Below, piece after piece: positions 7,206 to 15,299 of a stretch of 19,781 bases of DNA (its first letter is position 1; every line of letters begins with the position of its first letter). The position numbers were made by a program, and so were the translations under genes. Location: positions 1 through 19,781 of the forward strand of contig CAMPGR010000067.1 in NCBI GenBank assembly GCA_946885605.1, in the 5' to 3' direction. The stretch comes from an uncultured Pseudomonadota bacterium (GTDB taxonomy: Bacteria > Pseudomonadota > Gammaproteobacteria > Burkholderiales > SG8-41). The notes below the pieces were generated by a model that did not search any database, had not been told where the DNA came from, and was given only the letters and a program-made list of their open reading frames with translations.

Positions 7206-8525
7206 TCAGCGTTCTTCGATTCGCAGCTCAACGTAAGCGCGATCGCGCAGCTGCCGCACCCACTCCTGGTACGCTTCGTCCGACTTGCGCGCGCGCAAGA
7301 CCTGCCGTGCCGAAAGCCGCTGCCGCTCTTTCGACATGTCCTCATTGCGCCGTTCCAGGACCTGAACAAGGTGCCAGCCGAAGGAGGTCTGGACCGGCGG
7401 ACTCACTTCTCCGGGTTTCAACGCATTCATCGCGCGCTCGAATTCCGGAACGGTATCGCCCGGTGAAAGCCAGCCGAGATCCCCGCCCTTCGTTGCACTC
7501 GCATCCTCGGAGTGTGCGCGCGCGAGGGCCGTGAAATCCTCCTTGTTCTCCAGCCGCTCCTTGAGTGCGAGAAGCCGGCTTCGCGCTTCGTTCTCGGAAA
7601 CGAGTTCGTTCGTCTTCAGCAGGATGTGTCGCGCGTGCGTCTGTTGGACGATCACCGCCGCTCCGCCGCCCCGCTTGTCATCGAGCTTGAGAATATGGAA
7701 GCCGTTCGCGCTGCGCAAAATGGGAGTCAGTTCCCCGACGCCCAAAGGCTTGAGCGCTTCGGTGAATAGCGTCGGCAGTCGCGAGGATTGCCGCCATCCC
7801 ATGGACCCGCCCTGCAGCGCATCGGGCGCCTCGGAAAAGGCGACCGCCACCTGACGAAAATCGGCGCCGCTCTTGAGCTGGGCATAAGCCTGCTCGGCGC
7901 GAGCCCGCCGCGTCTGGATTTGTTCCGGGCTCGCGTTCTCGGGCACGACGACCAGGATATGCGAAACGTTATACTCATCGTTCGCATCGCTCTGCTTCTG
8001 CAGGCTCAGGAAGTTGTCGATCTCGCCCTCGGTCACGACGATTTTCGTGTCCACTTCGCGCTCGCGCAGCCGCGTAATGACGATCTCGCTGCGGATGTCC
8101 TCGCGGAACTTGGCAAAAGGTATGCCATCTTTTTCCAGCACCTGGCGCAGCTGCTGCGCAGTGAGGCGGTTCTCCTGCGCAATGCGGCCGATCGCGCGAT
8201 CGAGCTCCGTGTCGTCCACGCGCAGGCCCGTTTCTTTTGCGAACTGGAGTTGCACCCGATCGGTCACCATCCGCTCGAGCAGCTGCCGTTCGAGCGTCTC
8301 GCGGGCCGGTGGCGGCGTGCCTTGCTCCCGAAGCTGCCTCATCGCGAGCTTCACGCGCTCTTCGAGCTCGTTGCGCGTGATGACCTCATCGTTGACGACC
8401 GCGACGATACGGTCGATGACCCTGATCGGCGGCGGTTGCTGAGCGGAAGCGGCGGACGGGCACCCGAATGCTACCGCGAACACTATAGTGCAGCGGGCAA
8501 TAATGGAAGGCAGCGAATAGCTCAT
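7206..8525 (-). CDS. surA: Periplasmic chaperone / peptidyl-prolyl isomerase SurA
   Basis: Escorts outer-membrane beta-barrel precursors, including LptD, across the periplasm to the BAM machine. The 439-residue product has a signal peptide (cleavage near ASA-QQ, 28-29). It is followed by the SurA N-terminal helical domain with IVAVVNDEVIT (40-50). Two parvulin domains come next: about 184-285 (NVSHILV through GFHILKLDD) and about 294-392 (THARHILLK through GWHLVQVLE). A C-terminal helix and strand close the fold. Length and order match the E. coli protein. It follows lptD by 27 bases, so the chaperone is made with one of its chief clients. Confidence 0.97.
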   Translation of the reverse strand: MSYSLPSIIARCTIVFAVAFGCPSAASAQQPPPIRVIDRIVAVVNDEVITRNELEERVKLAMRQLREQGTPPPARETLERQLLERMVTDRVQLQFAKETGLRVDDTELDRAIGRIAQENRLTAQQLRQVLEKDGIPFAKFREDIRSEIVITRLREREVDTKIVVTEGEIDNFLSLQKQSDANDEYNVSHILVVVPENASPEQIQTRRARAEQAYAQLKSGADFRQVAVAFSEAPDALQGGSMGWRQSSRLPTLFTEALKPLGVGELTPILRSANGFHILKLDDKRGGGAAVIVQQTHARHILLKTNELVSENEARSRLLALKERLENKEDFTALARAHSEDASATKGGDLGWLSPGDTVPEFERAMNALKPGEVSPPVQTSFGWHLVQVLERRNEDMSKERQRLSARQVLRARKSDEAYQEWVRQLRDRAYVELRIEER

Positions 8526-8552
8526 GCGGTGCTCAGTATTCCCGAAGCGCGC

Positions 8553-10856
8553 TCAGCGCCCGGGCCATTGACCCTCTTCCGGACGGATTTCCCGCGGGTC
8601 CTGCCTTACGTAGCCGGCGATATTGTTCTTAAGCACTTCGAACGGATTCGTCCCGAGTCGCGACACGCCGCTCAACTCGAGCTGCACGAAAATCGAGGTG
8701 GAGGCTTGCTGGAGTGCCGTGGCGAACCGGTGAGCCACCGCTCGGAATACCCAACAACCGCCATTGTATTCGAACCCGAGGAGTCCTTCGAGCATGCGCT
8801 GGTCGAGCAATGAATAATTCCAGCGCGCGAGGGCGGTCCATTGCGAGGTGATCGGCCACTGGGTGGAAATGTCGGTCTGGCGCACCGCTCCCGCCGTGCT
8901 GCGATACACGAGGTTCAGCACCTTGCCGGGTTGTGGCTGGTAGCGCGCCGCGATGTTGAATTTCTGCGTCTGGGAGAGATCCGTGTTGTACTGCCAGCCG
9001 GCGTCGGCAAACCAGTTGCGCGCGATCGTTCCGCTCGCCGCCGCGAGCAGGTCCGAGCTCGAGCTCTGACTCGAACGCACCGGCACACCGGGCACGAACA
9101 CCCTCTGTGGCTGGAAGTAATAACGCTGCGCGAGCGCGAAGCGCACGCGCTCGATGCCGCTCTGGGCGTTGACGAAGCGCGAGATGACGCCAAGCGTGAT
9201 CTGATTCGCATCGTTGATGCGATCGTGGCCGCTGAACTGGTTTTCCGCAAAGATCGTGGCGAGATTGATATCGCGCAACCCGGTGTCGAAAATCGGGATC
9301 TGACTCTGGTCGCGGAAGGGGATGTAGACGTAGTAGAGCCTGGGCTCGAGCGTCTGGAGGAAGGACTGCCCGCCAAGCTGCGTCTCGCGCTCGAATATGA
9401 GGCCCGCTTCGGTGGTGAAGATGGGTAGCGTGCGCGTCGTATCCGGCAGCATCGTCGTCGCGCGGTCGAGTACGTAGTGCGTGAAATGCGCGCCGACTTT
9501 GGGCGTCACGTACGCGTACGCGGTCCGGAGCGGAAGCGTCAAGCTCGGATAGGCGACCATGCGCCGGCCGTTGACGAGCGTCGGGTGATTGAAGTCGGCG
9601 AACTGGCCGAGCAGCTCGACGTCGGTGCGCATCAGGTCCCAGTTTTGCGCGAGGAAGGAAATCTGCGGCTGCCGGTTGTACGGCGGTGTGATCGGCGCAA
9701 GGGGGTCGGCCTGCAGCGTCTGCCAGCGCTGGACATGAGCGGTGAGCCCGTAAGCGCCGGTCTGGCCCCAGGTTCCGCTGCGGGAAAGAATGCCTTCGCG
9801 CGGCAGGAGGATCTGCGACGTGAGCGCGATCCGTGTCGAGAGATCGGTGAAGTACGTGTCGTCCGATACTTTCTGCAGGTTGAGCAGCCCGTACCACCCG
9901 TAGGGCAGCCGGTGCTCATGGCGCACGAATGCGGCGTAGCGCTCCTCGTCGTTTTTCTGGCGGTCGCCGGGCAACACCTCGAGACGCGCTTCCCCGTGAT
10001 AGTCGGGCTCGAGATACCGGAACTCGTTGTTCAACTGCAGGCCGCGTTTGGTCAGCAGCCGCGGCGAAAGGGTGTAGTCGCGGTTCGGCGCGATGTTCCA
10101 GTAATAGGGCACCGTGACTTCCACCCCGCTACTCGAAGACGTGCCCAGGTGAGGCGCGAGAAAACCCGACTTCCGCTCTTGATGCAGGGGGAAACTGAGG
10201 TACGGCGAATAGAAAATCGTCCGGTCCATGAACACGATGCTGACATCGCGTGCGACCCCGACATCACGATCCTTGTCGATATACAGATTATCGCTGCGCA
10301 AGAACCAGTCGTCGTTCCCCGGCTCGCACGTCGTGTATTCCGCCTGCTCCGCGCGATAGCGCCGCGGCCCTTCGAAGAGGAGCCGCTCGGCGCGCCCGCG
10401 CGCGTCCGTCTCGCTGAATCGGCGCTTGGCCGGCGTCGTGGATGCCGCCTGCGCCGGCGCCGGAGTAAGGACGTAGCGCGGCTTTTCCATGTAGCCGCGG
10501 TCCGTTCGGAGATCGTATTGCAGCCGCTCGCCCTTGACGATCGTGCCGTCCTGTTCGAGGCGCACGTTACCTGCTGCCTGGATCTCCTCCGAGGGCAGGT
10601 CGTAACGCATCCATTCGGCGAACACGGACTGTCCGCCACGGCGAAGCTTCACGTTGCCTTCCGCCTCGATCTCCTTTTCCGCGTGTCCGCGCACCTGGTC
10701 GGCTTCGAGGAAGATGGGAAGCTTGTCCGGGTCCGAAGGCGGTGTGAGGCCGAGGGAGCGCTGCGGCTTGAGCTGTAATCCTTCCTGGGCCGTCGCGGCG
10801 AGCGGCAGTGCGCACGAGAGGGCAAGCGAGATGCGTATTATTGGCAGCTTGTGCAT
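8553..10856 (-). CDS. lptD: LPS-assembly protein LptD
   Basis: Outer-membrane barrel that, with LptE, inserts lipopolysaccharide into the outer leaflet. ATG 10856 gives 767 residues beginning with a clear signal peptide (MHKLPIIRISLALSCALPLA, cleavage near ATAQ, 24). The frame is open 41 codons further upstream, but that part overlaps the divergent control region and lacks a signal sequence. Residues about 48-165 hold the LptA-like jellyroll (FLEADQVRG, EAEGNVKL, AAGNVRLEQ). The barrel runs from about 220 to the end. The mature protein has only two cysteines, C177 (TTCEPG) and C701 (GGCW), where E. coli has four. It is first in the lptD-surA-pdxA-rsmA run and divergent from amgK. Confidence 0.96.
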   Translation of the reverse strand: MHKLPIIRISLALSCALPLAATAQEGLQLKPQRSLGLTPPSDPDKLPIFLEADQVRGHAEKEIEAEGNVKLRRGGQSVFAEWMRYDLPSEEIQAAGNVRLEQDGTIVKGERLQYDLRTDRGYMEKPRYVLTPAPAQAASTTPAKRRFSETDARGRAERLLFEGPRRYRAEQAEYTTCEPGNDDWFLRSDNLYIDKDRDVGVARDVSIVFMDRTIFYSPYLSFPLHQERKSGFLAPHLGTSSSSGVEVTVPYYWNIAPNRDYTLSPRLLTKRGLQLNNEFRYLEPDYHGEARLEVLPGDRQKNDEERYAAFVRHEHRLPYGWYGLLNLQKVSDDTYFTDLSTRIALTSQILLPREGILSRSGTWGQTGAYGLTAHVQRWQTLQADPLAPITPPYNRQPQISFLAQNWDLMRTDVELLGQFADFNHPTLVNGRRMVAYPSLTLPLRTAYAYVTPKVGAHFTHYVLDRATTMLPDTTRTLPIFTTEAGLIFERETQLGGQSFLQTLEPRLYYVYIPFRDQSQIPIFDTGLRDINLATIFAENQFSGHDRINDANQITLGVISRFVNAQSGIERVRFALAQRYYFQPQRVFVPGVPVRSSQSSSSDLLAAASGTIARNWFADAGWQYNTDLSQTQKFNIAARYQPQPGKVLNLVYRSTAGAVRQTDISTQWPITSQWTALARWNYSLLDQRMLEGLLGFEYNGGCWVFRAVAHRFATALQQASTSIFVQLELSGVSRLGTNPFEVLKNNIAGYVRQDPREIRPEEGQWPGR

Positions 10857-10880
10857 CGTGGGCGAACAGCAGTCAGATGG

Positions 10881-10886
10881 TAAAAT
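10881..10886 (+). promoter_or_regulatory. Candidate -10 element for amgK-murU
   Basis: TAAAAT at 10881-10886 is the best -10-like hexamer in the 58-base spacer between lptD and amgK. It would start transcription near 10893. The matching -35 position (10858-10863, GTGGGC) is poor and lies against the lptD start codon, so this is tentative and an activator may be needed. Confidence 0.35.
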
Positions 10887-10914
10887 CGCACAAATTCCCC
10901 CTTTAGGCAATTGA

Positions 10915-11922
10915 TTGGAGACTGTTTCCGATAAGCGACTGGCATTGGCGCGCGAATGGGCGACAGAATGGATCGGCACCGATTCATTCTCGCTCGCACC
11001 TGCATCGGAGGATGCCAGCTTTCGTCGTTATTTCCGGTTGACGCATGAGGAGCGTTCGTGGATCGTGATGGATGCGCCTCCCGAGCGCGAAGATTGCAGA
11101 CCCTTCATTCGGGTGGCGACACTCATGCGCGCCGCAGGCCTGCACGTTCCCGAGATCATCGCGCAGGATCTGGAGCGCGGGCTGCTGCTCCTCAGCGATC
11201 TTGGCACGACCACATACCTGAAGGCGCTCGATAACGGCAATGCGGACGCGCTCTTCCGTGACGCGATCCACGCGCTCGTGGACTGGCAGCTTGCGAGCCG
11301 GCCCGACGCCTTGCCCCCGTACGGCGAAGCGCTGCTCACGCGCGAAATCGCGCTCTTCCCCGAATGGTATATCGGGCGCCACCTCGAGATCGCGCTCGAT
11401 GCGCGCGAAAGAGAGATGCTGGCGAAGGGCAGCGCTCTGCTCGTCGCGAACGCGCTCGCACAGCCGCGCGTATACGTGCACCGCGACTACATGCCGCGCA
11501 ATCTCATGGTAAGCGAGCCCAACCCCGGGATACTCGACTTTCAGGACGCCGTATGGGGGCCGATCACCTACGATGTCGTGTCGCTTTTCCGGGATGCGTT
11601 CATAAGCTGGGACGAAGCGCAGGTGCTCGACTGGACGGTGCGCTACTGGGAAAAGGCGAAACGCGCGGGCTTGCCCGTCCCGGCCGACTTTGGCGCGTTC
11701 TATCGCGACTTCGAATGGATGGGGCTGCAGCGTCACCTCAAAGTGCTCGGGATCTTCGCGCGGATTCACTACCGCGACGGCAAGCGCGGGTACCTCGAGG
11801 ACACGCCGCGTTTTCTCCGCTATGCGCGCGCGGTGTGCGAGCGCTACAACGAGCTTGCGCCGATCCTTGCGGTGCTTGACCGTGTCGAGCAGCGCCCGTC
11901 CGCGGCCCGTTACACCTTCTAG
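10915..11922 (+). CDS. amgK: N-acetylmuramate/N-acetylglucosamine anomeric kinase
   Basis: Phosphorylates MurNAc (and GlcNAc) at C1 in the cell-wall recycling route first described in Pseudomonas putida. The 335-residue protein is an aminoglycoside-phosphotransferase-like kinase. It has the catalytic loop HRDYMPRN (189-196) and the metal-binding DFQD (208-211), with the family ending around ILDRVEQR-like sequence near 320-327. The assignment to AmgK rather than another kinase of this fold rests on murU following 4 bases later and on the neighbourhood beside lptD. The start is unusual: no ATG fits. TTG 10915 gives the longest sensible product, but a second TTG at 10945 is possible. Only weak AGG at 10905-10907 precedes it. 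Confidence 0.9.
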   Translation: METVSDKRLALAREWATEWIGTDSFSLAPASEDASFRRYFRLTHEERSWIVMDAPPEREDCRPFIRVATLMRAAGLHVPEIIAQDLERGLLLLSDLGTTTYLKALDNGNADALFRDAIHALVDWQLASRPDALPPYGEALLTREIALFPEWYIGRHLEIALDAREREMLAKGSALLVANALAQPRVYVHRDYMPRNLMVSEPNPGILDFQDAVWGPITYDVVSLFRDAFISWDEAQVLDWTVRYWEKAKRAGLPVPADFGAFYRDFEWMGLQRHLKVLGIFARIHYRDGKRGYLEDTPRFLRYARAVCERYNELAPILAVLDRVEQRPSAARYTF

Positions 11923-11926
11923 GCGC

Positions 11927-12613
11927 ATGAAAGCCATGATACTCGCTGCCGGACGCGGCGAACGCATGCGGCCCGCGACGGATCAAGTGCCCAAGCCGCT
12001 GCTACGCGTCGCCGGCAAGCCGTTGATCGCCTGGCTGCTCGAACGTCTCGTGCGCGCACAGTTTGGCGAGTTCGTCGTCAACGTGTCGCACCTCGGCGCA
12101 ATGATCGAGAACGCGCTGGGTGACGGCGCGGCGTTCGGGGCGCGCATCAGGTATTCGCGCGAGGCGCAGCCGCTCGAGACAGCAGGCGGAATAGCGGCCG
12201 CGCTGCCGCTCCTCGGAGACGAGCCGTTCCTGGTGGTGAACGCTGACGTCTACACCGACTTCGACTTCGCCCGGCTGCGCGCGCACGCGACGGGCCTTTC
12301 CCGCGACGGCATGCTCGCTCACCTCGTTCTCGTCCGCAATCCGCCGCACCATCCGAGCGGTGATTTCGGCCTGGAAAATGGACGCATCGTCCACGACTCG
12401 GAGGAGCGCTTCACCTTCAGCGGGATCGGCGTCTACCACCCGCAGCTCTTCGCGCCTGTTGCGCGCGGCACGAAGCACCAGCTCGCAGTCCTGTTGCGCG
12501 AGCCGGTCGCGGCGCGACGAGTGAGCGGCGAGCGCTATGATGGCGAGTGGATCGATGTCGGCACGCCCGAACGGCTCGCCGCACTCGATCGGCTGCTTGC
12601 GGCCGTCCGCTGA
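11927..12613 (+). CDS. murU: N-acetylmuramate alpha-1-phosphate uridylyltransferase
   Basis: Converts MurNAc-1-phosphate and UTP to UDP-MurNAc, bypassing the MurA/MurB steps. The 228-residue nucleotidyltransferase opens with the signature MILAAGRGERMRP (4-16) and VPKPLL (21-26). It carries the metal-binding stretch NADVYTD (105-111) and ends with EWIDVGTPERL, a common closing motif of this family. The frame is open upstream inside amgK, but ATG 11927 puts the signature at the very N-terminus and lies 4 bases past the amgK stop, so the two are cotranscribed. A generic sugar-1-phosphate nucleotidylyltransferase is the only real alternative, and the amgK partner argues against it. Confidence 0.92.
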   Translation: MKAMILAAGRGERMRPATDQVPKPLLRVAGKPLIAWLLERLVRAQFGEFVVNVSHLGAMIENALGDGAAFGARIRYSREAQPLETAGGIAAALPLLGDEPFLVVNADVYTDFDFARLRAHATGLSRDGMLAHLVLVRNPPHHPSGDFGLENGRIVHDSEERFTFSGIGVYHPQLFAPVARGTKHQLAVLLREPVAARRVSGERYDGEWIDVGTPERLAALDRLLAAVR

Positions 12614-12650
12614 GCGCTCTGGCTTATTGATCATGATGAAAGCACGTCGC

Positions 12651-12679
12651 TTGCCCGTTCTTGCGCGCCGACGTTAAAT
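12651..12679 (+). promoter_or_regulatory. Candidate promoter for pepP-ubiH
   Basis: TTGCCC at 12651-12656 and TTAAAT at 12674-12679 are separated by 17 bases, each matching four of six consensus positions. Transcription would start near 12686, leaving a leader of about 18 bases before the GTG at 12704, which includes AGG at 12691-12693. The 90-base murU-pepP gap shows no clear terminator. Confidence 0.4.
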
Positions 12680-12703
12680 AGGCGTCTTTCAGGCCTTTTC
12701 GCA

Positions 12704-14020
12704 GTGACCGATATCTCGATCTTCCAGGAGCGGCGCAGGGCGCTCGCGCGCGCCATGGGCGCAGGTGTGGCGATCATCCCCACGGCCCCCGAACGCACGC
12801 GCAACCGCGATGCGCATTATCCCTACCGCTTCGACAGCTACTTCTACTACCTCACGGGGTTCGGCGAGCCGGAAGCGGTGCTGATTGTCGTCGCGGGCGA
12901 GGCGCCGAAGAGCATCCTCTTCTGCCGTGAAAAGGATCCCGAAAGGGAAGTGTGGGACGGCTATCGTTATGGCCCGGAGGCAGCACGCAACGCCTTTGGC
13001 TTCGATGAAGCCCATCCCGTCGCGCAGCTGGACGCCGAAATGCCGCAGATCCTTGCCGATCAGCCCGCAGTGTACTGTCACCTTGGCGGCGGGGACCTAG
13101 GCTGGGATGCGCGCATTCTGAGCTGGGTCAATGCGGTGCGGGAACGGGTGCGCAGCGGCGTCGCGGCGCCGCTCGAGTACCGCGATGTGCATGCGGTGGT
13201 GGACGAGATGCGCCTCATCAAGGATGCGGCGGAGCTCGACATCATGCGGCGGGCGGCGCAGATCTCCGCGCGCGCGCACCGGCGCGCAATGCGGGCGGCC
13301 CGGCCCGGCGGCGCGGAGCACGAGATCGAAGCGGAGCTGTTGTACGAATTCCGGCGCCACGGCGCACAGGCTCCCGCGTACACGCCGATCGTGGCCGGGG
13401 GCGAACGGGCCTGCGTGCTCCACTATGTCCAAAATGACGCCGCGCTGCGCGACGGCGATTTGCTGCTCGTCGACGCTGGCTGCGAGCTTGACGGCTACGC
13501 TTCGGATATCACGCGCACCTTCCCGGTGAATGGACGGTTCAGCGGCCCCCAGAGGGAAATTTACGAACTCGTGCTCACGGCACAGGAGGCCGCAATCGCA
13601 GCCGTCAAGCCGGGCAACTCTTGGATCGCGCCGCATGAAGAGGCGGTCAAAGTGCTTGCGCAGGGCATGATCGATCTCGGACTGCTCACCGGCACGTTGG
13701 ACGAAGCGCTGGAGAAGGAGACCTACAAGAGGTTCTACATGCACCGCACCGGGCACTGGCTGGGGCTCGATGTCCACGATGCCGGCAACTATCGGCACGA
13801 GGGTAAATGGCGTCCGCTGCAACCCGGCATGGTATTGACCGTGGAGCCCGGCTGCTATGTCCGGCGCGCGGAGGGAATCCCGGAGCGCTACGCCGGTATC
13901 GGCGTGCGGATCGAGGATGACGTCCTCGTCACGGCCTCCGGATGCGAAGTGCTGACGCGCGACGCGCCCAAGGCGGTCGCGGACATCGAAGAATGGATGC
14001 GAAACGGGCAGACGTCGTAA
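12704..14020 (+). CDS. pepP: Xaa-Pro aminopeptidase (aminopeptidase P, M24B)
   Basis: Removes N-terminal residues that precede proline, using two metal ions. The 438-residue product has the N-terminal creatinase-like domain (YPYRFDSYFYYLTGF near 39-53) and the C-terminal pita-bread fold. The five metal ligands are D257, D268, H351, E381 and E404, almost the numbers of E. coli PepP (260, 271, 354, 383, 406). The start is a GTG. It is supported by the alignment of the first residues (ISIFQERRRAL) with the family and by an AGG 10 bases ahead; the next ATG would cut into the domain. It leads the pepP-ubiH pair, an order shared with E. coli, and overlaps ubiH by 28 bases. Confidence 0.95.
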   Translation: MTDISIFQERRRALARAMGAGVAIIPTAPERTRNRDAHYPYRFDSYFYYLTGFGEPEAVLIVVAGEAPKSILFCREKDPEREVWDGYRYGPEAARNAFGFDEAHPVAQLDAEMPQILADQPAVYCHLGGGDLGWDARILSWVNAVRERVRSGVAAPLEYRDVHAVVDEMRLIKDAAELDIMRRAAQISARAHRRAMRAARPGGAEHEIEAELLYEFRRHGAQAPAYTPIVAGGERACVLHYVQNDAALRDGDLLLVDAGCELDGYASDITRTFPVNGRFSGPQREIYELVLTAQEAAIAAVKPGNSWIAPHEEAVKVLAQGMIDLGLLTGTLDEALEKETYKRFYMHRTGHWLGLDVHDAGNYRHEGKWRPLQPGMVLTVEPGCYVRRAEGIPERYAGIGVRIEDDVLVTASGCEVLTRDAPKAVADIEEWMRNGQTS

Positions 14021-15144
14021 TCGTGGGCGGCGGTCCGGTGGGCACGGCGCTCGCCCTCGCGCTCGCGAAGGCGGGTGTCGACGCGCTCCTGCTCGAGTCG
14101 CGGGCGCGCGGAGCCACGGTCGCCGATCCGCGCCCGCTCGCGCTGGCTTACGGCAGCCGCCTCATCCTCGAGCATCTTGGGGTATGGGAAGCGCTGGAAC
14201 CCGCTACCGCGATCCTCGAAGTCCATGTGTCTCATCAAGGCGGGTTCGGGCGTGTCGCCATGACGGCGAATCAAGCCGGGCTGCCCGCTCTGGGCTACGT
14301 CGTGCAGTATCCACGGCTGCAATCCGCCCTGACCGGCGCACTGGATGAACGCGGCGCCCCGGCGCTCTACCGTGTCAAGGTCACTGCGATCCACGCAGAT
14401 AGCGGCTTCGCGAGGGTCGAATATCAGGAAGGCGGGCAACCGGATGCCGCGGCGGCAAGAATGGTCATCGTGGCAGACGGTGGGGCGCTGCATGAACCCG
14501 CAGCGAAGGTCATCGATTACGGCCAGTCGGCCCTCGTCGCGAGGGTGCGCAGCGAACGCCCGCATCGCAACGTAGCGTACGAGCGCTTCACGCCCCGGGG
14601 CCCGCTCGCATTGTTGCCGTGCGGGGAAGAGCTTGCGCTCATCTGGAGCATGCAAGCTGACAGCGCCTGCGCATGCTGCGAGGAACCGCCGGAAGCGTTC
14701 CTCGCCCGCCTGAATCGCGAGTTTGGCGCAAGGCTCGGCGCGTTGACCACGGCGGGCGCGCGTTCCTTCTTCCCGCTCGCGCTCAAGTTTGCGCGCGCGA
14801 GCGCGCCGCGCACTCTCAACATTGGCAATGCCGCGCAGACGTTGCATCCGGTTGCCGGACAGGGTTTCAACCTCGGGCTGCGCGACGCCTGGGAACTCGC
14901 CGCCGAAATCCGGGATGCGGAGCCGGATGCGCTCGGCAGCCCCGCCATGCTCCAGACATGCTTGAACCGCCGCCGTATCGATCGGCGCGGCGGCATGGCA
15001 TTCACCGATGCGCTCGTTCGCATTTTCTCCAACGATTTCCCGCCGCTGCGCGCCGCGCGCGGAGCCGGCCTTGCCTTGCTCGATGCGCTGCCGCCGGCCA
15101 AGAATTTTCTCCTGCGTCGCATGACGTTCGGTGCCCGCGGCTAG
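13993..15144 (+). CDS. ubiH: FAD-dependent ubiquinone hydroxylase, UbiH type
   Basis: Flavin monooxygenase of the UbiH/UbiI/UbiF/COQ6 family, adding a ring hydroxyl in ubiquinone synthesis. The 383-residue product has the dinucleotide motif GGGPVG (12-17), the ADG motif (161-163), and the second FAD motif IGNAAQTLHPVAGQG (277-291). The GNAAQ form is what E. coli UbiH has, which supports UbiH over UbiI or UbiF. ATG 13993 lies inside the 3' end of pepP in another frame, overlapping it by 28 bases; the longer upstream frame adds only low-complexity sequence. Three cysteines are packed at 226, 228 and 229, in a region not known to need them. Exact ring position is inferred, since betaproteobacteria often divide these steps differently. 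Confidence 0.9.
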   Translation: MDAKRADVVIVGGGPVGTALALALAKAGVDALLLESRARGATVADPRPLALAYGSRLILEHLGVWEALEPATAILEVHVSHQGGFGRVAMTANQAGLPALGYVVQYPRLQSALTGALDERGAPALYRVKVTAIHADSGFARVEYQEGGQPDAAAARMVIVADGGALHEPAAKVIDYGQSALVARVRSERPHRNVAYERFTPRGPLALLPCGEELALIWSMQADSACACCEEPPEAFLARLNREFGARLGALTTAGARSFFPLALKFARASAPRTLNIGNAAQTLHPVAGQGFNLGLRDAWELAAEIRDAEPDALGSPAMLQTCLNRRRIDRRGGMAFTDALVRIFSNDFPPLRAARGAGLALLDALPPAKNFLLRRMTFGARG

Positions 15145-15227
15145 AAGCGCGAAGCATCGGATCGCGCATTCTGAATGAGCGCTTACTCGCTCGAAGCCGC
15201 ACTCCATTTCACGCGCGCTTCGCTGCT

Positions 15228-15245
15228 GTGTTGTTGTCGCAACAC
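15228..15245. repeat. Inverted repeat in the ubiH-dusB spacer
   Basis: GTGTTG (15228-15233) and CAACAC (15240-15245) pair perfectly around a 6-base loop. GCGCGC at 15213-15218 and at 15246-15251 can extend the stem past a 9-base bulge. It lies 83 bases after the ubiH stop and could end that transcript, but only a broken pyrimidine run (CTCCTTTTCTT) comes later, so a terminator role is doubtful. The rest of the 15145-15326 gap holds no gene that I can support. Confidence 0.35.
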
Positions 15246-15293
15246 GCGCGCGCGAGGCGCCATCATCTCCTTTTCTTGGGTGCACGCTGCGAT

Positions 15294-15299
15294 TAGAAT
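15294..15299 (+). promoter_or_regulatory. Candidate -10 element for dusB-fis
   Basis: TAGAAT at 15294-15299 matches five of six -10 positions and would start transcription near 15306, about 20 bases before the dusB ATG. No good -35 is present at 17 bases (15271-15276 reads TTTTCT). In E. coli the dusB-fis promoter is tightly growth-regulated and Fis-repressed; nothing here shows Fis sites clearly. Confidence 0.35.

Noticed and set aside
6259..7236. Long plus-strand frame antisense to pdxA
   Set aside because: Low-complexity Arg/His-rich translation with no family motifs. pdxA has all catalytic residues in the opposite frame.
9477..10778. 433-codon plus-strand frame antisense to lptD
   Set aside because: It mirrors the codon pattern of lptD and shows no signal, domain or start context.
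10857..10979. N-terminal extension of lptD by 41 codons
   Set aside because: The extension lacks a signal peptide and would push the real signal peptide inside the protein. It would also overlap the amgK start.
12633..12677. Tiny frame of 14 residues (MMKARRLPVLARRR) before pepP
   Set aside because: No ribosome binding site, it overlaps the candidate promoter for pepP, and it is short enough to arise by chance.
13888..15285. 465-codon minus-strand frame across ubiH
   Set aside because: Antisense shadow of ubiH and the pepP end. Translation is rich in Arg, Ala and His without motifs.
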